Source: Incurvaria masculella
Taxonomy: Eukaryota > Arthropoda > Insecta > Lepidoptera > Incurvariidae
Direction of reading: 5' to 3'
Length of the DNA stretch: 64,000 nt
Assembly: GCA_946894095.1 (NCBI GenBank)
Contig: OX335660.1
Span: 9,925,001 to 9,989,000 of the forward strand
Part shown: positions 32,008 to 43,079 of the stretch, piece after piece
How the letters are laid out: every line of letters begins with the position of its first letter
Position numbering within the stretch: the first letter of the stretch is position 1
Notes under the pieces: model-generated
What the model was told of the DNA's origin: nothing
What the model saw: only the letters and a program-made list of their open reading frames with translations
Databases searched by the model: none
Program-made: the position numbers and the translations under genes

Positions 32008-32508
32008 GTCTCAGTTGTCACCTAAATTGGCGTTACGGCAAACCGATCGACTGGCGTTTTCAAATGTATAGAGAAATTGAAGAGCGCGCGTAGTGGGTGT
32101 TAATAATAATAAATCTTTATTTCACTGATTAAGCAAGTTCAGTACATGTACAGGAATAATAAACAGAACAATAGGTTTTAAGATAGTGGCGGTTTGTAGG
32201 TGTATGTAGGTGTGTATGTATGTATCGCGTATATTCAAGAATATTTTTGCTTAATACTATAACATTTTAAGCGAACTAACATTTGCGAGTCCGAGCTTGA
32301 TTTGACAACTTACTCAACGTTGCCCTAAATACGTCGATGTTGCCGTTTACGTCCACTCGGCGTTTTCATACAAATCGGAAGTCCGCGTTTGACTTTGACA
32401 GCTTGAAGAAGTAAAACCACAGAATATTTAGTAAAAACTTGTATGGAGTTTGACGTTTTTACGGAACTTCGAAGTTACGTAAACGCCAATTTAGGTGAGA
32501 ACTGAGAC
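32008..32508. repeat. Inverted-end element, family E, copy 1, with nested insertion
   Basis: GTCTCAGTTGTCACCTAAAT at the left end pairs with ATTTAGGTGAGAACTGAGAC at the right end. A further block (GGCGTTTTCAAATGTATAGA) follows. The unit is interrupted at about 32101-32268 by the tail of another element. Related copies are at 52441-53030 and 60317-60426. Confidence 0.6.
32101..32268 (-). repeat. LINE 3' tail nested in the family E element
   Basis: Starts ATAATAATAAATCTTTATTT, so on the minus strand it ends in AATAAAGATTTATTATTAT, the usual ending of a CR1/Jockey-type LINE. It interrupts the family E repeat directly after GAGCGCGCGTAGTGGGTGTT. Confidence 0.5.
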
Positions 32509-32616
32509 TACAGGCTCTGGATTCTACATATTTTTCTGATGCTTCTTGGAGAAGATTTACTGTAAATATTGTATATTTCAATATATTGACACCTTGCTTC
32601 TCGGTCGATTTTACAT

Positions 32617-32640
32617 ACCACGGAGATTGATCTCCGTGGT
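32617..32640. repeat. 24-base near-perfect palindrome
   Basis: ACCACGGAGAT and ATCTCCGTGGT are perfect 11-base arms around TG. It is GC-richer than its surroundings. It may be a protein-binding dyad or a chance hairpin. Confidence 0.7.
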
Positions 32641-33589
32641 AAATACATATCATATTCTTTAAAAAACTAGCTTAGTACAGAAAGGAATAATATCTGCAGA
32701 TTATTTCCACGCTGACAATTTCAATACAAAACAGAATTATTAACAATGTCTATGTAGTCTAAGCTGACCTATAAAACCAACTAAAATTCTCCAGCACCTA
32801 TAGCACCCAATTTGCATACATACCATTATCTTTTTTTCCGCAGACATATTTATGATTTAAAATTCAAATTAAGATTTCTATGCAGTTTAAACATTTTATT
32901 ATTCAACTGTATCGCCTTCCCCGCTAATTTGTATATGAGATCTAATTTTGTCTCCTCGACGCGTTAGTGTTTGTTATTTATTAATTTAAGCGTTTTTTAT
33001 ATTTTAAGAAATTTTCGTGACCTTAACGGGATATAATTAAAGTCATTAATAATGTTAAATGGCCCCAATTAAATTAACATATAAATATATCAGATATTTT
33101 ATTGACATAACCTTTCGTTTCTTAGCTTATCAGTTAGTTGTTGGGTTCTGGACTTCGAAGGCGGATAGAGACGCATGCTATGCATACGTGAAACCATTGT
33201 CTCTAGATCTGATAAGGCACTTGACATGATGATATCTAACTGGTTATTAATAATAATGACTCTATTAAACTAATAAATTGTCTTCATAATAGCATTTGAC
33301 TTCCCCTTGTAGATGCGCTTAAATTTGGTGTTAGATTTTATTGATATTTTAGAGAACAATATATCACTATGGATAATCCAAAACTAATAACTAATAACTT
33401 ACAATAGTAACTGTCTATGTCATTTTGAAGAGTGTGGTTAGTTTTACACTAATAAAAAACAGGAATTTAACGGAACAGATAACGGTAATGTCGTATCCAT
33501 TAAATACATAAAATTATCAAGGAATTTAAAAATCTACTTACACAATGTTCTACTATCTTTACTCTATTTGGACGTACTCTCGTTTGTAA
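32641..33589. other. No recognised feature; AT-rich
   Basis: No open frame of note, and no repeat block recognised. Confidence 0.4.
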
Positions 33590-33735
33590 CACCGGTAATC
33601 GTAGAGCATGCTGAAAATATTAATGTTTAAAGAGTCAGAGAAAGAAGTATGCGGTGATTTTGCTACATGATGCTCCTTCATCTCTGCCTACCCCTCCGGG
33701 TATCGGCGTGATAGTATGTTTGTACATCGATGTAG
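33590..33735 (+). pseudogene. LINE C-terminus/3' tail fragment
   Basis: CACCGGTAATCGTAGAGCATG, a degraded middle, then CTGCCTACCCCTCCGGGTAT and GGCGTGATAGTATG. This is the ending seen in fuller form at 51730-51969, where it encodes STRNRRACMRR and is followed by (TATG)n. No frame is left here. Confidence 0.5.
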
Positions 33736-34589
33736 TGATAAAAAATGCGAAGTTATCAAACGTATAATAACTATATAATAATAGACAATGAATGTGCGGG
33801 TGTAATGCATAGCGTTGGGTTATTCCGGATCCAAAAGGAATGCATTCCCATTCCTACTCTACACGTCCGGAATGACCTCCGGAATTAAGGTACAATGTTG
33901 CTCCAAAACCCGTCGAGAGCTTACAAAAATCTGGAATGGTTAACAAGAAATCTTTCATTGAACATTTCGAATGAGCAAAAAAAAAGGTCGTACGGATGAT
34001 TTGGGTAAGGTTTCTTTCTGGAATTACTATGCGGTTTAGAATAACTATTCAGCTGCCTGGTTCGGCTTTAATACGACGGAATGGATGTAACTTAAGTGGG
34101 AATGGAAACAGTAGTCAGTAAGGCTATTGAGAAATGTCAAAAGGAGTAACTAAAGCAGAGGAATGGAATGGTTCTAGGAATTGGGCGCATCCGAAATGAC
34201 CCATCACTAGTAACGAAATAATTGTACAATTCTACAATCCTGTTGCAAACCAAAATGTATTGTAAACACCGACCAACTCGTCGAACGTAGCCATTCTCAA
34301 CAAAATAGTTTCACGTATTTCACAACTACTAAAACCCAAGTGCGCTACACCGACCATTGCTGTGTAAACAGCGCTATTCGAACAGTTCGTTCGAGTCGAT
34401 TGTCAACTGCAGTGCCTCTTCAGGCGACGCGTATTGTGTACGAAAGTCAATAGAGGCTTGACACGCGAAATGGTTGCTCTTTTGTCGGACTGCCCACGTT
34501 GTGGGGCGTGATGTCACCTTTACCCATCTTGAGGCAGCGCTGATGAATTATTAGACACACCGAAGAAACAATTACAAGAATGGGAATAC
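33736..34589. other. No recognised gene
   Basis: The part at 33800-34200 contains several GGAATGG/CATTCC-type words in both orientations, giving weak self-similarity but no clean repeat unit. Confidence 0.35.
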
Positions 34590-34783
34590 CATCGAGCGGC
34601 TCGTAGCCTAGTGGCGCGGGGTCTATACTAGCATACCAGAGGTCTGGGTTCAAATCCTCCCCCCGTTCATGCACCACTTCCTTTCTCATTCTGAGTTAGA
34701 TAAGTGCATTTCGTCACGAATGCGAGCTGCTCCATGGTTCGGAATCCATGTAAAACTGTAGGTCCCCTTCCCCTACTAGGTGG
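34590..34783 (+). repeat. SINE family 1 head (type 1), 3'-truncated
   Basis: GAGCGGCTCGTAGCCTAGTG carries the A box, and GGGTTCAAATCC is a perfect B box. The middle segment follows down to CTTCCCCTACTAGGTGG, where the copy stops and an inverted copy starts. It is the best-preserved promoter of this head in the window. Confidence 0.75.
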
Positions 34784-35105
34784 AATTCACATTCCCGAAG
34801 GAATTAGGTGCCATACCAGGACCTTCCCTTTATGAGCACGGCGACACTGAACTGGATGGAAAACACGGTCAATATGTCATTGCCGTTTCAACCATACTTT
34901 CATCCAATGCGGTGGTACCAACACGGCCGAGGAAGGGGAAGGAGACCTGCTTCAGAAAAATGGAACAGCTCGCATTCGTAACGAAATGCACTTATCCAAC
35001 TCAGAAAGAGAAATAAAGTGGTGCATTACCGGGGCGAGGATTTGAAATCATAACCTGTCGCATGAAAGGCAAGTCCTCCAGTCCCTACAACACGAGCTAT
35101 CAAAC
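34784..35105 (-). repeat. SINE family 1, tRNA head type 2 (minus), fused to the copy before
   Basis: Directly after 34783 the sequence switches to the reverse strand within the shared body (CACATTCCCGAAGGAATTAG) and runs to CGAGGATTTGAAATCATAAC and GCATGAAAGGCAAGTCCTCC. On the minus strand this is a different tRNA-like head (GCTCGTG..., TTCAAATCCTCGCCCC). The two copies form a fold-back pair. Confidence 0.7.
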
Positions 35106-35251
35106 CCTGTCAAAAGTAAGATATTTGTCTACTACCATCCATGTCTACTTATATAAATAAAAGCATGTATAAAGTCGTTGTTAATCCACATATTGCATGA
35201 CAATATAATATAAATAATCCAAAACAAATAACATGCCATGTGACATGTATG

Positions 35252-35512
35252 TATGTATAATCGACCGCAAAGCAAGGACACATTAATTAAAGAAAGATCC
35301 TAGTAAAAAGAACCACTTTACGAATATACTGGAAGGCTAGACCCGAACCAGCAGAACATAACATTCGCGGGTATTGCGTCTAACCAATTTCGCCACCTGC
35401 TGCATACCCATAATTTGGAATTCTCCTACAGTCCCTCTTCCCCTAAACAATGCCTCCTACTATCCCAGTATTTAAGATTATACCTACATACATTTATTTA
35501 ATGCTATACCTG
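35252..35512 (-). repeat. SINE family 2 copy (minus)
   Basis: Tail GTATGTATGTATAATCGACC, body GGACACATTAATTAAAGAAA, head with the reversed B box GGCTAGACCCGAACCAGCAG and the reversed A-box zone CCAATTTCGCCACCTGCTGC, then the shared 5' flank CCTACAGTCCCTCTTCCCC. It matches 2264-2500 across the whole length. Confidence 0.65.
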
Positions 35513-35599
35513 AATTACAGACCTTGCTTTATGTTAGTGAACATGAATGGGTAATACCGTTATCAGTAGTCTGCAAATTTCCAAAAGCAACCTGTAGAT

Positions 35600-35940
35600 A
35601 GCTTGTTTTAGCCTTGCTTGCCGCAGAACGAAAATGCAAGTAAGGTACATAGAGCGCTTACGAGTTTACTCAGAAAACAGACTGGACAGTCGGTGAAAGC
35701 TCGGACAAGCCGGAAAAGTTTAGCGCGGCTCTATTCGCTAACATTTTTCTCGACGTTAACAAAGGCCCCGCAATGCAATAGCGATATAGGTAGGTGGCAC
35801 GATAGTAGGCGGTGTCAACAGAGCAGGTCTCCGGCAGCCGTTGCGAGAGTCGGCGCGCGCGCAGTGCGCGAGCACGATGTCATACTACTTTCTACATCAT
35901 TTTTTACAATATCTATTCATAGACTGGCTCAGTTTTGATG
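35600..35940 (+). other. GC-richer patch with a 106-codon frame of unknown nature
   Basis: The plus frame at 35618-35938 starts MPQNENASKVHRALTS and becomes Arg/Ala-rich over the GC-rich part at 35820-35880 (GCGCGCGCAGTGCGCGAGCA). No family was recognised. The composition differs from the surroundings, so it could be a piece of a host exon or promoter, but the frame itself may be a by-product of GC content. Confidence 0.2.
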
Positions 35941-35945
35941 CGTAT

Positions 35946-36515
35946 TGACTTATTTCTAGCTCTCGAGCACTGATATTCGGTCTCAAGGTACCCAGCGGTT
36001 GACTTATGTCAACCTCATTTCCCCCTATGACGTTCTCGGCACACAGATCGAGTGGATAACCCACTGCTGTGTCATATAGTTAAAAAAAAAATTTTATGCA
36101 ACGTGACAATGATGACTGATACCGCACAACTACCGTCGTGATATTTATTTCATGTCATAACATCTTTATTTCAAGATCCCGAGGACTTATATTCGGTCCC
36201 AAGGAATCCAGCGGTTGACTGATGTCTACCTCATTTCGCATTGATGTGATAGGCACACAAATTGAGTGGCGGGTCCACTGCTGTGTCATATAGCTATCGT
36301 TGGAACGCCTTTTTTATACAATCTGACAATAATTACTAATACCACACACTATCTTCATGATATTTATTTCATGTCATGTCATCTTTATTTCTAGCTACCG
36401 AGCACTGATATTTGGTTAAACAACCATAAGACAACCTCATTTCTCCCAATGATGTTCTAGGTATACACAATGAGTGGTGAATCTAATAAGCCTATTTCAT
36501 GCAACCTGACATAGA
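35946..36515 (+). repeat. Tandem array of ~217-bp units, about 2.6 copies
   Basis: TGATATTCGGTCTCAAGG at 35971, TTATATTCGGTCCCAAGG at 36187 and TGATATTTGG at 36406 mark units spaced 216 and 219 bases. GGTTGACTTATG, CACTGCTGTGTCATATAG and ACTACCGTCGTGATATTTAT recur with the same spacing. Each unit ends in a block resembling the reversed end of SINE family 1 (GCAACCTGACA ... ACCACACAACTACC). The units are diverged, so the array is old. Confidence 0.75.
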
Positions 36516-36884
36516 TGGCTATTGGTCCATGGCTTCCAGGTTGAGGCTCTTTGGCCATTATTGTTAACGTGGCTCTCACGCTGGTTTTACATGACCCATA
36601 TTCACTGCACCTTCAACTTGTTGCCTGTCGACGACGCCATTGCAAGGATTACTTACGTCTACTTAGTACCTGGACTGCTAGCACTAACTCAGATCTTCCC
36701 TCACGCAGCTTAAACCTAGGTTGATATAAATAACTGAAACTAAGACTGGAGAGCACAATCTCTGGCTAGTGATAATTTTAAAATTTTAATAAATCTCTCA
36801 ATATTTTGAGCCAGAAACCGAGAGACGAAAGATACATAATACTATTTAATACTAACCAGAGATTGTCCAATCCAACCTAGTACC

Positions 36885-37015
36885 ACACAACTGTCGTGAT
36901 ATTTGCCCAATACACCACATACCCGAAGAAATCAGGGCCCATGTCAGGACCTTCCTTTATAAGCACGAATTTTCATTGCCGCTTCAAATATAGTTTCATC
37001 TAATGCGAGTAACTA
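36885..37015 (-). repeat. SINE family 1 fragment (minus)
   Basis: ACCACACAACTGTCGTGATA, CCCAATACACCACATACCCG and TCAGGACCTTCCTTTATAAG match the reversed 3' body. The head is missing. Confidence 0.55.
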
Positions 37016-37869
37016 CTATCCCTTTTTTATGATTGAACAACCGAAGCTGTGGCTAAGACCCACATGCCTTATACTGGTCATGTTTATTGTGTTATCTATT
37101 TTGTCTATTGATGTCTTTTCCTGGTAGAAATCGAGTGGCCTTAGACTATGAATTTGGCAGCAATACTATGGAAGGCAAGTCTCCGAGGCAGGTATCTCGT
37201 ATGTTTGCTTTGTTGTGGCGAGACGAGACGTTGCACACGATAAACAGATGCTGCTATCTTTAGACAGATCTCGGACATTTACTATCAATATAATTTTGTG
37301 ATAAAATTACAATACAATTTATCGTAGCGTTACCAGAAACTACCATAAAGTGAATCCACCTAAGTATTGGAAATAAAAAGTGTTATAAAATATTGTTGTG
37401 ACAAAGGGCCCAACAGAACTAAAGCTCGGCACATTGTTTCGGTGAATGTGAATTAGATTATATTTATTATTTTGGGAATAATGTAAATATTCAAAAATAT
37501 TTTTGTATCGAGTCCATTTCATCGCCCGAAAACTGTGAAAATATTTCTCAGTTTTCTCTTAGGCGGTCGAGCGCGTAACGACGGTTAGAAGCTTTACTTC
37601 AAAACACAAATAAATTAAAACAATATCTGAAAATAAAATATCAAAATTGTTAATTTGTTCCATACATAAATATTAAGTGCACATTATTATATTATAATTT
37701 ACAATAAGGTTCCACAGTAAATTTCAAATTATCGTAAAATAAACGATAGCGTGAGAAAGCGTGATAAGCCGTATCGATTCATTAACGCGAGGTCGCGCTA
37801 CTATAACATGGATTAAACAAAAGTATCATAGTGTTGTGCATTGCTCGAAGATAACGATCTCTGTAATAA
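37016..37869. other. No recognised gene
   Basis: AT-rich. CTCAGTTTTCTCTTAGGCGG at 37547 resembles an arthropod initiator (TCAGTT) and precedes a short GC-richer stretch, but no TATA box or downstream element stands at the usual distance. Confidence 0.3.
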
Positions 37870-38050
37870 TTGATTGTGCGGCTCGTGTAGAGCGCGCGCA
37901 CACGGACTCGCGCGCGGACAGACGCACACACCCGCGCCAACCGCGCGCTGCCGCCGCCGCACGCCTCCGCCTCTTCGCGCTTCGTAATTGTGAGAAACGA
38001 AGCGGGCACCTGTACGCTTGGGACCTGCTGTGGCTGGTGATGTAACATAC
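37870..38050. other. GC-rich island, possible promoter or 5' exon
   Basis: About 180 bases that are strongly GC-rich and full of CpG (GAGCGCGCGCACACGGACTC, CCGCGCGCTGCCGCCGCCGC) inside AT-rich DNA. Overlapping frames of 88-126 codons arise from the composition, and none resembles a known protein. Such islands in insects often mark 5' ends of genes. No transcript evidence can be drawn from the sequence alone. Confidence 0.35.
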
Positions 38051-38194
38051 TGCGTCGATGTCGATAGTCGATAAGAGTTTTTTTATATTAAAAATCTCTA
38101 GATCAACATGTATATCACTGATCACGGAAAGACCGTAATGCCGTAATGGAGACAACATTTTATAAGTGCAGCGAGTACTTTTTAAGCACTTTTT

Positions 38195-38502
38195 AACCGA
38201 CTTCAAAAAAAGGAGGAGGTTATCAATTCGTCTGTATGTTTTTTTTTTTAATGTTTGTTACCTCATAACTTTTGCCTGGGTGAACCGATTTTGATGATTA
38301 TTTTTTTAAATGATAGCTAGTGCTTCCCAAGTGGTCCCATTTTAATTTGGTTAAGTTCTGACAATGATATCCATGAGAAAATCATAAAAGTCTTAAATTT
38401 GTATTAAGATGTGCGCGACAAATGGACGAATAACTCCAGAAATCGTAACTACAAAAATGGAAATTATTTTTTACTTTTAGTGCTTTTTCTTTAAAGTCGG
38501 TT
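38195..38502 (+). mobile_element. Family A element, internally deleted copy 2
   Basis: Starts AACCGACTTCAAAAAAAGGA and follows copy 1 to GACAAATGGACGAATAACTC. It then jumps directly to CAGAAATCGTAACTACAAAA and the right end CTTTAAAGTCGGTT. One arm of the hairpin, the TTAGG loop and part of the body are absent. Confidence 0.7.
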
Positions 38503-39139
38503 ATTTTTTTTGTTAAATTTTAATTTGTTAAAATCTACATTTTGCAGCGTAGTAATTTTGTACGGAGCAATTCATCCTCAAAGCCACAGTGTAGGTCAAA
38601 GTGTGGCGTCTAGGGTGATACTGTTTTTACATTTTGCGCTATTTATACTTCGACCATCTGTATTTTTGATGTGACGTCTAAATAATGTATTGCCAACATT
38701 TTTGCGAGGTCTTGGAGTAAAAGTAAACAACATCTTATTCTTTTAAATTTCCGACATTTTACAAAATATAGACAAAGTCCAGTAGTCCTAAAAGCGCTTA
38801 TCAATAAAGCTATGGATTTAATATGGTAGAGTCAATTCAAATATAAATAATAACATGAGAAATTGTGGATCTCGCAATGGCGGAAATAATTGTTTTGAGC
38901 GAACATGATGAATGTTACCGATTAAAATCTTACTATTGAGTTAGGCTATGATATTTTATCTAAATTTGCTCATGGAAGTTATTTAAAAGCCAAATTCACT
39001 ATATTTACTGACAAAAATAAAAGTATAAGGCAAGATAACATGAATATAATTTTCGGACTAGGCTCTGCCCGTATCCCGGCTAGTTAGTCCTTCTCACAGT
39101 GAGCGTATATGCCATCCTGCGGTGCGAATCGTATCGATA
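38503..39139. other. No recognised feature
   Basis: AT-rich, no long frame and no repeat block identified. Confidence 0.4.
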
Positions 39140-39250
39140 ATAAGTGTTACATCCCTAGCGGGGCTGCGCAGGCGCTGCTGCCGCGGAGGCGGCGGCGGCG
39201 CGGCGGCTGTCGGTCGAGCCGACACCGTTCAACTCCGACGCACATCATAA
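39140..39250. other. GC-rich island
   Basis: GGGGCTGCGCAGGCGCTGCT followed by GGCGGCGGCGGCGCGG-type sequence and CGGTCGAGCCGACACCG. A 65-codon plus frame crosses it (Arg-rich). It is probably regulatory or 5' UTR-like, and no protein family was recognised. Confidence 0.3.
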
Positions 39251-39756
39251 ATCACTCGCTAATAACCACTAAAACTAATTCGCTAATCCCCAACAACTCA
39301 GACTAAACAGCTACGGGAACCCTGCTCTTACCTTACAACTCAAGCGTTTCATTATAATCAGATACATTTTAATAATAAATATTCTTCTTTTGTTCAAATT
39401 CGCAAGTAAAACGTTCGATAAAAAATTGGATATCGGTACATCTGTATTTATTTCATAAGAAACAGTAATCGGCAGAATACTATTAATTTATGTGTGATTA
39501 TAGTAACTTTGTCGTGAAAATTTGATTATGAACATAGCCTACAATATTTAAGAGGGACACAACAATGTTCATATTTTATTTTGAATATTTTCGGCGATCG
39601 TATGACTAAATTCATGTAATACGTACCTCCCAGACTTTATTCTTAATTTTTAATTACTGTAAACAATATGAAGTAAATCATTTTACCCGATATTAATCCA
39701 TTGTTGTAAGTAATGTGTGTGGAATATAATGGGGTGGTGGAAAAAAACTCAGGTCA

Positions 39757-40005
39757 GTAAAACTGTAGGTCCCAGTTCCCCTGCTACGTGGTAGGATTAA
39801 GCCCGCAAGGGTTGGTACCACCGCATTAGACGAAACTATGATTGAAGAGGCGATGAAAAACTGTCCGTGTCTTCTGTGCAGTTAAGTGTAGCCTTGCTCA
39901 TAAAGGGAAGGTCCTGAAATGTCATCTAATTATATCAGGAATGCGGTGTGTTGGGTTAATTTAATAACGGTGGTATTAGCATCGCCTGTCAGGTTGCACA
40001 CAAAA
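39757..40005 (+). repeat. SINE family 1 body, headless copy
   Basis: AAAACTGTAGGTCCCAGTTC, GGGTTGGTACCACCGCATTA and AAGGGAAGGTCCTGAAATG to GTCAGGTTGCACACAAA. The head is missing. A second headless body follows in the same direction. Confidence 0.65.
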
Positions 40006-40022
40006 ATAATTCGAAATCAATG

Positions 40023-40248
40023 AAAAACGGTAGGTCCCCTTCCTCTACTAGGCGGTAGGGTTAAGACCACCCGGGTTGGTACCAGCGTATTAGTTGAAAA
40101 GAGGGTCGAAACGGAAATTAATTTTTTTCCGTGATTTCCATCCTGTTAAATGTGCCGTGCTCATAAAGAGATGGTCCTGGCATGACATCTAATTCCTTCG
40201 AGGATGTGGTGTGGTATAAGCCATCTATGTCCAGTTACATAAGTTTAA
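40023..40248 (+). repeat. SINE family 1 body, second headless copy in tandem
   Basis: AACGGTAGGTCCCCTTCCTC, GGGTTGGTACCAGCGTATTA and ATGGTCCTGGCATGACATCT to AGCCATCTATGTCCAGTTAC. The tail-to-head arrangement with the copy before suggests tandem duplication or insertion into the A-rich tail. Confidence 0.65.
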
Positions 40249-40257
40249 TAAGTTTAT

Positions 40258-40300
40258 TAACCGACTTCATAAAAGAAGGAAGTTCTATGTTCGACTTTAG
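40258..40300 (+). repeat. Family A end fragment
   Basis: TTAACCGACTTCATAAAAGA then AGGAAGTTCTATGTTCGACT resembles the first ~40 bases of the family A element. Nothing further matches. Confidence 0.4.
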
Positions 40301-40328
40301 GCTTTTTTTCCAATTTGACAATAGTTTT

Positions 40329-40619
40329 CAAGGTTCCGTACCCAAAGGGTGCAAACGAAACCCTATTACTAAGCCTCCGCTGTTCGCCCGTCCGTCCTTC
40401 TGTCACAGGGCTGTATATTATAAATCGTAATAGTTAGGCAGCTGAAATTTTCACAGAGCGTGTATTTATTTTGCCGCTATAACAACAAATAGGTACAATT
40501 TAAAAATAATAAAAAATAAAGGTATTTTTTTTTAAAAAACGTGATTTTTGGTGTTAAATCTTGTACGATGGTACGCAACCCTTCGTGTCCGAGTGCGACT
40601 CGCACTTGGCCGGTTTTTC
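40329..40619 (+). repeat. Dispersed repeat family B, copy 3
   Basis: AAGGTTCCGTACCCAAAGGG, CCTATTACTAAGCCTCCGCT, a short CCGTCCGTCC array, CACAGAGCGTGTATTTATTT and CGACTCGCACTTGGCCGG. The simple-sequence array is much shorter than in the minus-strand copies. Confidence 0.65.
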
Positions 40620-41425
40620 ATGTTCACCCCAGATCATTGAGTCAACCATGTGCCATTGTCAACAGAGAGCCAGTATTAAAACATAGTTAGGCAAAAGTCC
40701 CACGGTCTCGCATCCAGGCTGCATCTCTTTGTGGTTAACATCAACACGTCAGGGCAGGCGTCTCGGACGGACAACGGTGCGCTCCGTGCCTGGCGGACTC
40801 ACGATTGTTTTACGTATTGTTGTTAGTTTGATTGACGGACGATTTGAGCTTTACACGCCTGTCAAAACTACCGGACAGACGGCCGGACTGACGCCGCTAA
40901 CCTGCTTGCTTACGTTATACTATTTCACTGTGAGCCAGTTACCGGACTGTGGATTTATTTTCGCCATTGTTTTACGATTTGATATTGTGTCGAAATCACC
41001 TTAAACTTGGGGGCAGAGCTCTGGAGATTGGAATGAAACTCCTGGATCTCTTCACTTAATGTTTAATGAATTAATAAAGTAGCTAATAATAATAAATTAA
41101 AGATAAAGTCCTCGTGAAAAAAACGCAAAAAATACCTTTTCCTTTCAAGATGTCGCGAGTGACAGACTAAAATTAGCTCTATATATGAAATAGTACTTTT
41201 TAACAATAATTATTAATCGCCAGGAATATCTGGCGACAATATTTCTTCAGACTCTATGCATAATTTTGTGAGGTTAAAGAAAAAAAATTAATAAACAAAT
41301 TCATATTAGATTTATCATCAGGTTAAACGGCATTCCCACTGAACGTCCAGGTAAGGACCATATCCCCCTAGGTCTTCGGTAGGTCTTATGAATAGTATAT
41401 TAAAAATATATATTATTATTTTTTA
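40620..41425. other. No recognised gene
   Basis: The stretch at 40729-41004 is less AT-rich and open for 91 codons (MWLTSTRQGRRLGRTT...). I do not recognise the product. The remainder is AT-rich. Confidence 0.35.
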
Positions 41426-41572
41426 TGTAACTGGACATGGATGGCTAGTACCAAACTGACCATCAGATATTACCCACCATACCACATGGAAACTAGATGT
41501 CATGCCGGGATCTTCCTAGATTGCTCGGCTACATTGAACTGGATGGAAAACATGGACAATTTTACTGCAAGC
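41426..41572 (-). repeat. SINE family 1 fragment (minus)
   Basis: TGTAACTGGACATGGATGGC, CCACATGGAAACTAGATGTC and CTACATTGAACTGGATGGAA match the reversed body. The copy ends abruptly, and SINE family 2 begins in the opposite direction. Confidence 0.6.
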
Positions 41573-41668
41573 CTTGCAGTATATTCGTAAAACAGTTTTT
41601 TGTACAGGGCTCTTTCTTCAGTTAATGTGTCCTTTCTTCACGGTCGATTATACATACATACATGTCAC
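41573..41668 (+). repeat. SINE family 2 tail (plus)
   Basis: GCAAGCCTTGCAGTATATTC (end of head), then CAGTTAATGTGTCCTTTCTT and CGGTCGATTATACATACATA. It abuts the SINE family 1 fragment directly. Confidence 0.55.
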
Positions 41669-42570
41669 ATTCCTTGATTTCAGTTCAGCTTTAACTATAT
41701 GCCAGGGTTTTTTTTTTCTTTCCAAGTTTTAAAACAATTCTTTTAAAATATTTGTAATTATCGCAGCTTAAACTTAAATTGTTTTGTAAGCGTCAAAGCG
41801 TAAATATAGTAATTATCTTGTCAATTAGGTATATTGACCCTCATATTTATATTTCAATATTATAGATACCGTAATGGTATCTTTATATACCATGCCATCA
41901 CTTTGTATAATATAAAAAATTTAATAAAAGAAATATGGAAACATATTTTAAACATAAAAAAATCACGTGAGTGATTGCAAAATTGAGATGTTGCACAACA
42001 TTTACTAAGAGAGAAGGCCGTAGTTTAGTTTGATAACCCTACATTGTTTGTGAACATTAATTCATTGTATTAGCTATTTCCTAACTTCCATGCAGCTTAA
42101 CGCAACCTCACTAGAATAGGTTAAGGGAGTTTGTACCCATGCAATGTTTATATCACTATCAAAAAAATGTAATAGATTTTGAGCCAGTAATTTCAATTAT
42201 AGACTTTGCTGCCACGAAAATCAAGATGTTTGGTTTGCTGGGGTATAAAACTCCTAATTGCTAATTACAATAAAAACAATACCGCAAAAAATAAATTAAG
42301 CATGTTGCGGCATTAACTGTTGCTATAATGAATCATTCAAACTCAAAGTTTATAACTTATTATGTATTATTTAATATAATACTGGGTTTGGGTTAGAATA
42401 CTCTTAATTTCCAAACTAGTACCGTTAAGGGAGCGAAATAACCAAATACAGTAAACTTTTAGGTAAGTACTTTTAACATAAGATGTAACGATTGAGCCGA
42501 TCGGAGATTATAAACTTTGTAATTTAAAAAAGGTAGGTAACAGTCATGGATGATTTAAGATTGTTCTTTA
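41669..42570. other. No recognised feature
   Basis: AT-rich, with no long frame and no repeat block identified. Confidence 0.4.
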
Positions 42571-42945
42571 TGCGACCTTACATGGATGGCTAATACCACA
42601 CAACTACCGTTATGATATTAGCCCAATACACCACATTCCCGAAGGAATTAGGTGCCATGCCAGGACCTTCCCTTTGGGCACGACTACATTGAACGGGATG
42701 TAAAACACGGTCAATTTTTCATTGCCGCTTCGACCATCTTTTGATCCAAAGCGATGTTACCAACCCGGGCGGGCTTAAACTCTACCACCTACCTAGTAGG
42801 GGAAGTTGACCTACAGATTTACATGGATTCCGAATCTTGGAGCAGCTCGCATTCGTGACAAAATGCACTTATCGAATTTAACCCGAACCCAGGCCTCTGG
42901 TACGCTAGGCCAGTCCCCGCGCCACTAGGCTACGAGCCGCTGTCT
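42571..42945 (-). repeat. SINE family 1, tRNA head type 1, near full length (minus)
   Basis: The reversed tail GCGACCTTACATGGATGGCT runs through the whole body to the head at the right end. There GCCACTAGGCTACGAGCCGC is the reverse of the A-box region and CGAACCCAGGCCTCTGGTAC lies in the reversed B-box zone. A few small deletions occur around CCCTTTGGGCACGAC. Confidence 0.75.
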
Positions 42946-43079
42946 GTATAACATTAATTAATACATTACCCACATAATTGTAACACCGTAATTCGGGGAT
43001 TGTGTGTAATTCGCCTTAAGCTGGGCAGGTAGTGTAACAGCTAGATAACAGCAACTACCGTACGATAAACTAGAAAGCT

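Noticed and set aside
37782..38206. Arg/Ala-rich proteins of 88-126 codons
   Set aside because: Frames on both strands are open over the same GC-rich island, as expected when stop codons are depleted by composition.
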